From an uncultured bacterium (GTDB lineage Bacteria; Verrucomicrobiota; Kiritimatiellia; RFP12; UBA1067): DNA of 37,194 bases. The translations under genes and the position numbers were made by a program. Under the pieces are notes generated by a model. That model saw only the letters and a program-made list of their open reading frames with translations. It was not told the DNA's origin and did no database searches. Below are positions 16,314 through 24,867 of this stretch, one piece after another. Position 1 is the stretch's first letter, and every line of letters starts with the position of its first letter. The stretch lies in the NCBI GenBank assembly GCA_900547945.1, contig URIT01000015.1:1-37194 (forward strand), in the 5' to 3' direction.

Positions 16314-17693
16314 TCAGCGATTCGGCAAACGCCTCGTCATCCACTTGGCCGTGTCGGTTTCACCGCTTTCGGCCGTCGCGCCTTGCACGAGCTTCACGAG
16401 GTCGGGATCCACCCAGAAGCAGGCAACCGACTTGAAGGCCCCGCCCGTCGCCGTCATTTTGAGCTTGGAAACGTCAACCGGCGCGTCGAGGATGCGGATG
16501 CGCTTGTTGCCGACGACCTTGCCCGACGCCAAGACGCGTCCGCCGACCGAGATCGCCCATTCCGCAATCCGCTCGCCGCGAGAGATGTCCTCGCGAAGAA
16601 CCACGACGTTCGCCCTGCCATTCGTCACGGGCGACGAGAAAAACGCCTTTTGGAAATCGCCGAAGCCCTTGAGCGCGCGCACATCCTCATCATCAAGCCG
16701 CCCGCGTCTGTCTGGCGCGACGCCAATGTTCATCGTTCCGCCATTCCCGACCGTGTTGAGATACCGTTGCATCAGGTACGCCGCGTTCTTCGTCTTTCCC
16801 TTCTCCGAAACGTGATGGAACCAACCCGGACGAATCGGGAAATCCGCCTCGCAGACGCAGAAGCAGTCGCCATCCGCCGCGCCGAGGTTCTTCGCCTGCA
16901 GATCCGCATCTCCTTCAAGATCGCGGCGACGGCAGGTCGCCCGTGAATCCGGCTCGAGAACGCCTCGTTCATTCCCCGGCCAGCGGAAATCCCCGCCCAT
17001 GCCAAAGATGCAGGCACGCGGCTGGAGGCGGTAAACGAAGGAGAATATCTCATCGAACCGGTAATAACCGGACGGGATCTTCCGTTTCTCCTTGGCGCCG
17101 CCATAGTATCCGTCCCCGCCGTTTGCGCCGTCAAACCACACCTCGAAGATCTCTCCGTAACGACCGTCCAAGAGCTCTTTCAGTTGGGCATGATAGATGT
17201 TGACGTACGTTTCCGTCGCATAATGTGCGCTATTGCGATCCCATGGCGAACAGTAGACGCCGAACTTAAGCCCCGCGCGACGACAGGCGTCCGCCATCTC
17301 CTTCACGTAATCGCCTTTGCCTGCCCTGAACGGCGACTGCGAGACATTGTACGCCGTCGTCTTCGTCGGCCACAGGCAAAAGCCGTCATGGTGCTTGGCG
17401 ACGACAACAAGCCCCCGCAGCCCCCCGTCTTTGCAAGCCCCGACGATCTGATCGGCGTCGAAGCCCTCTGGCGCCAGAAGCGCCGGGGTTTCGTCGCCGT
17501 ACCCCCACTCGCGGTCGGTATAGGTATTGAGGCCCCAGTGGACAATGCCGTAGACGTCAATTCCCTCATCCAGCCGCTCGACAAGAACGGATCGCGGGCG
17601 AGGCGGCGTTGGCGCTCCCCACGAATCCGCCGCGACACAGACGACCGCACAGGCAGCCGCCATCAGGACAGCAGTCAGGCTCCTTTTCTTCAT
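16314..17693 (-). CDS. Secreted GH29-type alpha-L-fucosidase
   Basis: 459 residues from the ATG at 17693; an upstream in-frame ATG at 17729 lies inside the preceding gene. The signal peptide is MKKRSLTAVLMAAACAVVCVA. GH29 landmarks are YGIVHWGLNTYTDREWGYGD, VVAKHHDGFCLWPT, LKFGVYCSPWDRN and FEVWFDGANGGDGYYG, whose D188 is the expected catalytic nucleophile. GH29 enzymes release terminal alpha-L-fucose from glycans. The start overlaps the stop of the upstream LamG gene by 4 nt, so the two are translationally coupled. Third gene of a transcript starting with the 784-residue glycosidase. GC is lower than the flanking operons. Confidence 0.92.
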   Translation of the reverse strand: MKKRSLTAVLMAAACAVVCVAADSWGAPTPPRPRSVLVERLDEGIDVYGIVHWGLNTYTDREWGYGDETPALLAPEGFDADQIVGACKDGGLRGLVVVAKHHDGFCLWPTKTTAYNVSQSPFRAGKGDYVKEMADACRRAGLKFGVYCSPWDRNSAHYATETYVNIYHAQLKELLDGRYGEIFEVWFDGANGGDGYYGGAKEKRKIPSGYYRFDEIFSFVYRLQPRACIFGMGGDFRWPGNERGVLEPDSRATCRRRDLEGDADLQAKNLGAADGDCFCVCEADFPIRPGWFHHVSEKGKTKNAAYLMQRYLNTVGNGGTMNIGVAPDRRGRLDDEDVRALKGFGDFQKAFFSSPVTNGRANVVVLREDISRGERIAEWAISVGGRVLASGKVVGNKRIRILDAPVDVSKLKMTATGGAFKSVACFWVDPDLVKLVQGATAESGETDTAKWMTRRLPNR

Positions 17694-19939
17694 CGGACGA
17701 ACAATGCCATGCCGCCGTAGCTGGCGCACAGAAATCTTGATGGATCAAGAACGCCCTTCGAGATGCGAAGTTCGTCATACCAATAAGCCATCGTTTCAGG
17801 GCTACTGAATTGAAGGGCCATACCCGGCGCGAGACCCTTCCAGGACCCTGCTGACGCCACAACGGGTTCGCCGACCCGCTTGTGGTCGAAATAGCAGGTG
17901 AACGTCGACGTGCCGTGCTCATTTTCGGCGACGGTCAAGGCCACATGATGCCACTTGCCGTCCGACGGCTTCACGCCCGGTCGATAATCGCAACTGGCGA
18001 CAGTCGTCGGCGTGGCGTCCGCATACGCGTCTGCCCGAAAGTTGTACTGGCCATCCCCCCAGATCTGAAGCAGGAACATGAACGGAAGGTCGCGGGCGGC
18101 AATCTTCATCGGATTGTTCCAGCTCCCCGGATCGGCATTCGTTTCGCCTTTGACGAAAAACTCGATTGTCGCCGACCTGAGATGCTCGCTGTCCAGCCCG
18201 ACATACGGCAGGTCAATCCGAAGCGAGGCATTGCGATCCACGTAAAGGCAGCCCTTGTTCTGACGCCATTCCCCAAGCCTCCGATCACGTGCGACGACGA
18301 ACGGCTTCCAGACGTCCTGCGAATAAGTCGGCGTGCCCGACTTCACGACCGGCGGATCCTCGATTCGCGCCAACGAATCACAGGTTCCGTCGAATGTCAT
18401 GTGCAACAGTGCCTCGCCGTCTTCCGGTTCACGGGTCTCGCCTTCAAGCCGCAGCCAAGCGGCTTTCGGCAAAACGCCCTTTGTCACGCGCAGTTCGTCA
18501 AACCAGTAACGTCGGGCGCCGCCACGCAAGAACAAGCGCATGCCTTCGTCCACGCCCCGCCAGGCTGTTTCCTTCGGAAAGACCATGGAAGCGCCCTCTG
18601 CGCGATCGAAATACTGCCGCACGGTCGAAGAGCCGTCCGGATTGGCAAGAACCGTATACGCAACATGATGCCAGCGTCCATCTGACGACAAGATAGGCGC
18701 ACGGTACGAAAGCGAGATGACTTCGCCAGAATCGCCAGAACCGTCCATTCGCAACTGGTAGCATCCCTCGCCGTTGATTTGAAGCAATGCCGCGAAGGGA
18801 CTATCACCACGTGAGATGGCAAACGGAGAAAGCCATGTGTCACGAGCCTCCGAAGCCTCGCTTTTCACAAAGAACTCAATCGTCGCCGAGTCAAGCGCGC
18901 CCCGGGCGAGAGCCCAGTGCGGAAGGTCTATTGACAGCGTCGTGTTCGGAGCCATCTCAAGACACTTCGCGTTCGTGCGCACCCGAACGCGCGAAACCGC
19001 GCCCGTGCGGACATCTGCATGCAGCACTTCATCCGAATAAGTCGGCTCGCCCGACAGCAAGGCCGGAGACTCCTCGGCATGCGCCAGCGTCCCGCAGTCG
19101 CCGTCAAAGGGCATGTGCAAGATGGTCTCGCCATCCTGCGGAGCGGTTGCGTCGGAGACACGCAACAAGGCACTGCGCGGCAACGCCGCCTTCGCGATGC
19201 GCAACTCGTCAAAGTCAACGGCTGAATTTCCGCCCGCCAACTTGAGATAGAGGTGTGGGCGGTCTGCCGTCGTGGCACACGACCACGACTTGGACGAAGT
19301 GTAGGTTCCGACCGTCTTTCCGTCAATCCGCGCCGTGAGCATCGTGCCTCCGGCCTGAACGGGCTCATACGTCAGGCTGACTCGATGCCATTCGCCATTG
19401 CAAAACTCCCGGAACGACGGACACCATTTGTCGGCTACCGTTCCACTTGCCGAATCCGCGAAGTCCGCGCGCAAGCCAATGGGCCAATCCGTCTCCGCCT
19501 CGGCCTTGTTGAAGACTTGCAACAAGAACAGGAACGGCTCGCCAAGACCGTCGGTGCCGACATTGGGCGTGTCGCGGCGCATGCCCAACGTAATCAAGTT
19601 GAACCAAGCCTCGGTCGTGCGCGTCCGCACGCTGAATTCTATCGTCATTGCGTCCGTCAATCCACAAGATGTCAGGTCATACCAGACGCTTGCGCCCTGA
19701 AGCCGAACAAATCCCGCGTTTGAACGGGAATAGCCCACCGCCAGAACATTCATTCCCTGAACGCCTTCGTCCGGGAAAGCCACTGAACCTCCCCCCGAAA
19801 ACACGAGAGGCTCAAGACCTTCCGATTCAACCGCCGCGAGGCCCGAATCAAACGGAACGTGCAGGACCGTCTCATCCGCGCTTGCCGCAAACGCGACCGT
19901 TATCAAGGCAATGGCTGCCGACATCATGATTCGCTTCAT
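17690..19939 (-). CDS. Secreted protein with three tandem LamG/concanavalin-like domains
   Basis: 749 residues. The signal peptide is MKRIMMSAAIALITVAFAASA. Three homologous modules of about 230-250 residues start with ETVLHVPFDS, GETILHMPFDG and GEALLHMTFDG. They end with FDELRIAKAALPRSALLR, FDELRVTKGVLPKAAWLR and YDELRISKGVLDPSRF. Each contains the LamG core pattern TIEF.V ... G(E/R/K)WH(R/H)V. It lacks recognisable catalytic motifs and is probably the glycan-binding partner of the flanking glycosidases, from which it is separated by 45 nt upstream and a 4-nt overlap downstream. The start has a good ribosome site (AAAGGAAAGACG). The C-terminus is GGMALFVR, fitting the shared G-x-[LA]-[LI]-x-[ILV]-R tail. 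Confidence 0.82.
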   Translation of the reverse strand: MKRIMMSAAIALITVAFAASADETVLHVPFDSGLAAVESEGLEPLVFSGGGSVAFPDEGVQGMNVLAVGYSRSNAGFVRLQGASVWYDLTSCGLTDAMTIEFSVRTRTTEAWFNLITLGMRRDTPNVGTDGLGEPFLFLLQVFNKAEAETDWPIGLRADFADSASGTVADKWCPSFREFCNGEWHRVSLTYEPVQAGGTMLTARIDGKTVGTYTSSKSWSCATTADRPHLYLKLAGGNSAVDFDELRIAKAALPRSALLRVSDATAPQDGETILHMPFDGDCGTLAHAEESPALLSGEPTYSDEVLHADVRTGAVSRVRVRTNAKCLEMAPNTTLSIDLPHWALARGALDSATIEFFVKSEASEARDTWLSPFAISRGDSPFAALLQINGEGCYQLRMDGSGDSGEVISLSYRAPILSSDGRWHHVAYTVLANPDGSSTVRQYFDRAEGASMVFPKETAWRGVDEGMRLFLRGGARRYWFDELRVTKGVLPKAAWLRLEGETREPEDGEALLHMTFDGTCDSLARIEDPPVVKSGTPTYSQDVWKPFVVARDRRLGEWRQNKGCLYVDRNASLRIDLPYVGLDSEHLRSATIEFFVKGETNADPGSWNNPMKIAARDLPFMFLLQIWGDGQYNFRADAYADATPTTVASCDYRPGVKPSDGKWHHVALTVAENEHGTSTFTCYFDHKRVGEPVVASAGSWKGLAPGMALQFSSPETMAYWYDELRISKGVLDPSRFLCASYGGMALFVR

Positions 19940-19984
19940 CGTCTTTCCTTTCCGATAGAATGGAGTTGGCTTGTGACAAAGAAA

Positions 19985-22339
19985 TCAACGTCCCGTGATG
20001 CACGGCTTGAATGCCGACAGCACGGCCTCCGGCCCCTCATCCGAGAGGATGAATAGGGGTGCCGGCGTCAGCGGAACGCGCAACCGCCCGTCCGGCAAGG
20101 TTTTCGCTCGTCTTGGCGCTCCCATCAAATCAACGAAACGAGCATCCTCTGGGAGACGCACGGAAAGAACCGGCCCCTGCTTCCACCCCAGTTCGACCTC
20201 ACGGTCGGCGACCCAGACAGCCGTGACCGAATGCGCTCCCTGTTGAAACGAATAGGCGCGCCAACGCCGCTTTTCGTCACGGACTTCGCCCGCATAGCGC
20301 GGATTTGGCAAGAGATGTCCCAACGTGTTGATGCCCTTCACCCATGAATACGGCGCAAGGCGGGCATCAACCGTCAAGCGATGCTGCCATCCGTGGGTAA
20401 AGTCCAAAAGCGGCCAGTTCTTGAGATCCGTGAGGTGAAGCCGAGCCAAGGCTCCTGCATGGGCAAATTCACGCAGCCCCGCATCCAGGGTTGGACAGGT
20501 CCACGCGAAGGAGTCGCCCGAGTTGACATTCCACGCGCGAATCCGGAACGGCAGGACATTGAATCCTTCAGAGAACTCGATCGGCGTCGTTTCGGGATAC
20601 CCGTATTTCTTCAAGAGGCCTCTGATGTGCGTGACGTACTCATCGCGTTCAGTGGAGCCAAGCTCGGACCGGTCAAGGCCATTATAGGTATGCACCGCCA
20701 CGAAATCATAACGAAAGCCCTTTTTCAAGGCCGCCTTCAAATAACCCTCCAACGCCTTGCGCCCCGGATGGCCTTCCTGATACATGGCCGTCCCATGGGT
20801 CGGTGCGTATTGTAACTTCAATCCGCGCTCTTTGAAAGCGCGGCTGAGTCCGCGCCAACAGGCATGCTGATAAACGAACCACTCGTCATAGCGTTCCTCC
20901 ATGACAAGCGGTTGATTGCATTCCTCCTCGTTGAAGAGAGCCCAACGCGTGTCGTCTTCAGCACAGGCACGGCCCGCCAAATAGGCTTCCCGTTCAATGA
21001 AAGCCACCTTTTCCGGCGAAACGTTCGTGTATGTGCTGAAGCTCGGGCGCCTCCATCCGAACTCCGAAGGGTAGCGGTCTGCCAACTCCGTATAGAGCGC
21101 ATGAAGCCGGTCCCTGAAACCGTACTTACGAATCAGTTCGGCCGTCGCGCCTTGGGTGCATTGCCTGTTCGACCCCCAGCAAAAACCCTTCAGTCCCGAT
21201 GCAGCCATCAGCCGCGCGAGGTCTTCGCCGCGAGACGAGTTTTCGAACACGGGGAACACCCCGTGGAAATGCGCCGTGTCTTGGCGTCCGTCAAGAGGTT
21301 CCATGACCATCACGCGCTGGTAAGGCGCCGTCCACTTTTCTCCGCCAACGCAGTAATCCGTCTTGACCACATAGATTCCAGACGCGAACTTTTCGGCGGA
21401 GGGCCGCAAGTCCAGAGGCTGTTGACTACCTCCGCCCGGATGCGCAAATTCAAACGCCTGGTCATAAACGATCTCTCGATAGAAATTCCTGACTCGTACG
21501 CGAACGGAACCGGAAACGGGATTGTCAGCCGTCAGAACCAGCTTCATGTCGGCCGCTTGTCCTGGATTCAAGCGGTTGAAAGGGTCGACCGTCACCACGT
21601 TTCCCTCGACGGGCGGAACGCACACGTCTCCCGCACGACTCCCCTTCTCAACCTTAAGGCCATCCACCAGGACGTCTCCGCCGCCGGAAATTGCCACGAT
21701 CACGCCGGCCGCAGACGGAACGAACGTCATTTCATGGCGCGTCCATTTCGCCGTCGCGTCAACTCGCAGTTCTTGCGGCGCAGTTTTTCCGAAGCCAGAA
21801 GCAGCGGCCATCACGCGCACCCTGGCCCATGCGCCTTGGGGTCCGCGCGCATAAAACGAAACGACGTGCGTTACGCCTGTTGCGGTCGAAACCGGCGGCG
21901 AGAAAAGCTCTTCGCAAACGCCTTTTCCCTTCAGAGTCCTGAATTTCAGGGCAAAGGCTCCGAATCGTCCGTTCTGAACAATCTCCTCCAACGGCATGCC
22001 CCCTTCTTGCGCCACCACATTCCAAGACACGCCCCAGTAATCATAGGCCCACCCCGAGAGGCCTTGCTCGAAGCTCCCGTTCGGGATCAGGTTTCCACAG
22101 GGCGAGCGTGGCACGTCAAGCCTGTCTTCAAGGTCAAAGTCAATTGAGCCGTCCGGACGAACGGTCAAAGGTTCATCTCCATGCGGGAAAAGAGCCGTCA
22201 TTTCCGGCAAGGGCGCAGGGACTGTCCCCTGTCCCTGTGCAAACGCCATCAACGGCAGAAAAGCGCAAAGGGACATAACCGTCAGCAATTGCCAACGGGA
22301 ATTCCGGCATCCACTGCATGCGTCAAGGCAGGTCATCAT
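19985..22339 (-). CDS. Secreted modular glycoside hydrolase, clan-A-like TIM barrel with N-terminal CBM-like domain
   Basis: 784 residues. The signal peptide ends near FLPLMAFAQG. A carbohydrate-binding-like beta-sandwich follows (NLIPNGSFEQGLSGWAYDYW, residues about 82-240, CBM4/9-like). After an Ig-like segment comes a TIM-barrel region from about residue 355. Two candidate catalytic glutamates lie in WALFNEEECNQP (about 468) and PIEFSEGFNVLP (about 589), after beta strands 4 and 7 as expected for clan GH-A (GH5/GH39-like). The substrate cannot be read from the sequence, and I do not place it in a numbered family. A strong Shine-Dalgarno, AAGGAGGT at 22345-22352, fixes the start. First gene of the glycosidase transcript, divergent from the XylR-type regulator. 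Confidence 0.72.
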   Translation of the reverse strand: MMTCLDACSGCRNSRWQLLTVMSLCAFLPLMAFAQGQGTVPAPLPEMTALFPHGDEPLTVRPDGSIDFDLEDRLDVPRSPCGNLIPNGSFEQGLSGWAYDYWGVSWNVVAQEGGMPLEEIVQNGRFGAFALKFRTLKGKGVCEELFSPPVSTATGVTHVVSFYARGPQGAWARVRVMAAASGFGKTAPQELRVDATAKWTRHEMTFVPSAAGVIVAISGGGDVLVDGLKVEKGSRAGDVCVPPVEGNVVTVDPFNRLNPGQAADMKLVLTADNPVSGSVRVRVRNFYREIVYDQAFEFAHPGGGSQQPLDLRPSAEKFASGIYVVKTDYCVGGEKWTAPYQRVMVMEPLDGRQDTAHFHGVFPVFENSSRGEDLARLMAASGLKGFCWGSNRQCTQGATAELIRKYGFRDRLHALYTELADRYPSEFGWRRPSFSTYTNVSPEKVAFIEREAYLAGRACAEDDTRWALFNEEECNQPLVMEERYDEWFVYQHACWRGLSRAFKERGLKLQYAPTHGTAMYQEGHPGRKALEGYLKAALKKGFRYDFVAVHTYNGLDRSELGSTERDEYVTHIRGLLKKYGYPETTPIEFSEGFNVLPFRIRAWNVNSGDSFAWTCPTLDAGLREFAHAGALARLHLTDLKNWPLLDFTHGWQHRLTVDARLAPYSWVKGINTLGHLLPNPRYAGEVRDEKRRWRAYSFQQGAHSVTAVWVADREVELGWKQGPVLSVRLPEDARFVDLMGAPRRAKTLPDGRLRVPLTPAPLFILSDEGPEAVLSAFKPCITGR

Positions 22340-22344
22340 GTTTT

Positions 22345-22352
22345 ACCTCCTT
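22345..22352 (-). promoter_or_regulatory. Strong Shine-Dalgarno (AAGGAGGT) of the 784-residue glycosidase
   Basis: Perfect anti-16S complement 5 nt before the ATG at 22339. Notable because most neighbours have weak or no ribosome sites. Confidence 0.8.
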
Positions 22353-22396
22353 AGTTTGGTCCTTTTTTTCAGAACGTTTTCTCAAATTACTTGGAT

Positions 22397-22405
22397 AGGA
22401 TAACA
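22397..22405 (-). promoter_or_regulatory. Candidate extended -10 box (TGTTATCCT) of the glycosidase operon
   Basis: TGT plus TATCCT about 58 nt before the ATG at 22339, in an AT-rich divergent intergenic region. Confidence 0.4.
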
Positions 22406-22421
22406 TTTATCTTTTTAGAAG

Positions 22422-22438
22422 GGCAATCTCAGATTGCC
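22422..22438. promoter_or_regulatory. Palindrome GGCAATCT-C-AGATTGCC, candidate operator
   Basis: Perfect 8-bp arms around one base, midway between the divergent glycosidase and regulator genes. A second palindrome, CAAAATTTTG, lies at 22451-22460. Both are placed where a divergent regulator would bind; binding is inferred only. Confidence 0.4.
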
Positions 22439-22486
22439 TCTTTTGCGAAACAAAATTTTGCCTCTATTGCGCAGCCAGAACACGTT

Positions 22487-22495
22487 TGGTATACT
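22487..22495 (+). promoter_or_regulatory. Extended -10 box (TGGTATACT) of the XylR-type regulator
   Basis: Ends 7 nt before the ATG at 22503, leaving no room for a leader or ribosome site. Confidence 0.65.
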
Positions 22496-22502
22496 TCTCG
22501 GC

Positions 22503-23651
22503 ATGAGCAAAACGATTCTCTTCTTCTGCGACCAGCATGGTGATGTCGCCCTGCTCAAACTTGCCGGAATCTGCGCATTTGGGCGTCGCAAGCGTTGGAA
22601 CATCCGCTTCATCCCTTATCTCTCCGGTGCGACTTCGTTTCAATCGTATCTGCAAATCTGGCATCCGGACGGCATCATCTCGGACAACATCGCCTTCGCA
22701 ACAACGAAGTCCTCGGGCATCCCGACCGTCTTCATCGATGCGGACGGCGTCCTTGGGCATCGCCATTGGCCATGCGTCTTGCATGATCCACGCGCCGCCG
22801 CACGTCTGGCTGCGGCGGAATTCGCGCGTCTTGGTCTCAATCACTTTGCCTATCTGCCACCCGCCGAGGAGCGAGAGTGGTCAGACGAGCGATTGGATGC
22901 GTTCCGCAAGGCTACAACCCGACCCGTTGACGTCTTCCAGAAGAAACGGCAGGAGAATGTCACGGCCTGCTATCTGAAACGTCTCAAGAAATGGGTATGC
23001 GCCCTTCCCAAACCTTGCGGCGTTTTCGCCGCGAATGACGCGACGGCAGACATACTCCTGTCAATATGCCCGCTCGTCAACGTGAAAGTCCCGCAAGATC
23101 TCGCCATCATCGGCGTAGACAACATACTCGCAATCTGCGAAAGCACGTTCCCTCCGCTGACAAGCATCGCACCCGCTTTCAAGAACTCAGGAACAATGGC
23201 TGCGCAGCTCTTGGACATGCTGATGTCAGGACACGAGCCCGACACACGTACGCTCCTGTTTGGCAGTATCGACATCACGCGCCGCCAATCAACACAAAGA
23301 CTTTATGGCCGCGCAACTGAACTGCGCAGCACACGAGACCTCATTTACCGCGAATCCTGTCAAGGGCTCAAGGCCCGTGACGTATTCGCCATCATGAAAG
23401 GGTCGCGCCGAAACGCCGAAATCCAGTTCAAGGCGATGACAGGACGCACGGTTCTCGAAGAGATCAAGAACGTGCGTCTGAGACAGGCCAAGCGGCTCTT
23501 GCAGACGACCTCTCTTTCACTCGCGGAAATCGCAACGAAATGCGGCTACAAATCGTCCTCGTATCTGCGCAAGGCTTTTGAAAAGCGCATGCAGATGACA
23601 ATGGGCGCATGGCGAAAAGCCCACAGGTTCAAAGAGGCTCAACGAGATTGA
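22503..23651 (+). CDS. XylR-type transcriptional regulator (LacI-like sensor plus AraC DNA-binding domain)
   Basis: 382 residues. The N-terminal two-thirds is a periplasmic-binding-protein/LacI-like sugar sensor (KTILFFCDQHGDVALLKLAG, NDATADILLSICP, VPQDLAIIGVDN). The C-terminal ~100 residues form an AraC double helix-turn-helix (IKNVRLRQAKRLLQTTSLSL, AEIATKCGYKSSSYLRKAFE). This architecture matches the E. coli XylR class, which activates sugar-use operons when the sensor binds its sugar. The ATG at 22503 was chosen because it directly follows the -10 box; a longer in-frame start at 22434 would lie upstream of the promoter. It is divergent from the glycosidase operon and overlaps the convergent GH43 gene by 13 nt. 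Confidence 0.9.
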   Translation: MSKTILFFCDQHGDVALLKLAGICAFGRRKRWNIRFIPYLSGATSFQSYLQIWHPDGIISDNIAFATTKSSGIPTVFIDADGVLGHRHWPCVLHDPRAAARLAAAEFARLGLNHFAYLPPAEEREWSDERLDAFRKATTRPVDVFQKKRQENVTACYLKRLKKWVCALPKPCGVFAANDATADILLSICPLVNVKVPQDLAIIGVDNILAICESTFPPLTSIAPAFKNSGTMAAQLLDMLMSGHEPDTRTLLFGSIDITRRQSTQRLYGRATELRSTRDLIYRESCQGLKARDVFAIMKGSRRNAEIQFKAMTGRTVLEEIKNVRLRQAKRLLQTTSLSLAEIATKCGYKSSSYLRKAFEKRMQMTMGAWRKAHRFKEAQRD

Positions 23652-24757
23652 GGATTCGCGATTTCCGCCTTTGACAGCACGGGGCGTTCTTCCGTCTTCT
23701 GGACCGTTCCGCCGTCAAAGTACGGCCATCCCGCCTCATTCCATCGAATACGCTGCAGATTCAGGCAACGCCGCGAAAGGTGTTCGGCGGTCTCTGGCGG
23801 AAACGCCGACCAATGCGAGTGGAAGAACATGTAGTCGCGTCCCAGCGCATCCGTGAAGATATCGCCGTTGTGCCCTGGCCCGGGGAACTCCGTGTTCGAG
23901 ACGAGAAGCGTCGTCCCGCCGCCTTTCGCCAGCGACACGCCGTTCGCGTCAACGAACTCGCCTTCCAGCGTGCGGGACCTTCCGCAGCAAAGGTGGTAGC
24001 TGTCCCCAAGGACGGAGCCTGCGCTCACGAAGAGGTACCACCACCCGCCGCGACGATGGAGATAAGCGCCCTCGTAGCACGGATTTGAGTAAATCCACGC
24101 CCGATCTCGGTCGCCTGGCAGAAGCCCCGCGACATGAACAGGGCGACCGTTTTTGACTGACAATCCGTCGGGCGTCAATTCAAGGCGATAGACTCCGCCG
24201 GCGACGCTCCCCGTGAACAGCCATACCCGCCCTTCGTCCGTGAGCACCTCGGCATCAATGGCCAAATCGCGAATGCCATAGTCCCAGTTGTTGAGGATGA
24301 CGCCGCGAAATCGAAAGGGGCCACGCGGATTTTCCGACGAGAGACAGACAAGGCGATTGGTGTCACTTGAGATGAACTGCGTGACATAAATACGCCATTC
24401 ACCACCGATTCGCACCGCATCCGGAGCCCACCGCGCCGACGTGAACACGTCGAGAGACCTCTTCGTTTCCGGTTCCTCGACAATGCCGATCGGTTCCCAA
24501 CGCACAAGATCCCGACTGGCCCGGATCTCCTTCAGCCCCGACGCCACGCCGTAGTACTGCCCGTCGCCACCCGTCCAGAACGTCGGATCCGGCCAGTCCG
24601 TCCGAATCACGGGATTCTCAAACCTCATTCGGGTCGCCGAGTCTTCCGCCGAAGCGGGCAGCCCGCCGAGAATGGCCATGGCCGACAAGACGATGCATTG
24701 AAACTCCCACAAACGAATAAGACGGGGATTACACAAAACGGAACGCAGTGTTTTCAT
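23639..24757 (-). CDS. Secreted GH43-type glycosidase (five-bladed propeller)
   Basis: 372 residues with a signal peptide (LSAMAILGGLPASA). The GH43-like catalytic triad can be traced: base D57 in DWPDPTFW, pKa-modulating Asp in DLAIDAEVLTDEG, and acid Glu in CYEGAYLHRRGGWWYLFVSA. The late GHNGDIFTDALGRDYMFFHS strand also fits the family, which hydrolyses arabino- and xylo-configured glycans. The exact substrate is not determined. The start follows AAGGAGAAAACTCG and a TGCTATACT promoter. Tail-to-tail overlap of 13 nt with the regulator gene. Right-most gene of the lower-GC island. Confidence 0.85.
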   Translation of the reverse strand: MKTLRSVLCNPRLIRLWEFQCIVLSAMAILGGLPASAEDSATRMRFENPVIRTDWPDPTFWTGGDGQYYGVASGLKEIRASRDLVRWEPIGIVEEPETKRSLDVFTSARWAPDAVRIGGEWRIYVTQFISSDTNRLVCLSSENPRGPFRFRGVILNNWDYGIRDLAIDAEVLTDEGRVWLFTGSVAGGVYRLELTPDGLSVKNGRPVHVAGLLPGDRDRAWIYSNPCYEGAYLHRRGGWWYLFVSAGSVLGDSYHLCCGRSRTLEGEFVDANGVSLAKGGGTTLLVSNTEFPGPGHNGDIFTDALGRDYMFFHSHWSAFPPETAEHLSRRCLNLQRIRWNEAGWPYFDGGTVQKTEERPVLSKAEIANPQSR

Positions 24758-24793
24758 CGAGTTTTCTCCTTGTCTTTAGTTTATGGGGAGCGA

Positions 24794-24802
24794 AGTATAG
24801 CA
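24794..24802 (-). promoter_or_regulatory. Extended -10 box (TGCTATACT) of the GH43 gene
   Basis: Lies 36 nt before the ATG at 24757; the short leader includes the AAGGAG ribosome site. Confidence 0.6.
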
Positions 24803-24867
24803 AATTCCTTTCGCATCCGTAAAGTGCGGCACGTGCGCGAGTCCGCGCCCGAAAAGCCTGTTGCCGC

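Noticed and set aside
16138..16344. A 68-residue minus-strand frame (MDDEAFAESL...) as a small gene
   Set aside because: It overlaps the end of the fucosidase in another frame, lacks a ribosome site, and the competing frame reads as better coding sequence (the remnant at 16131-16313).
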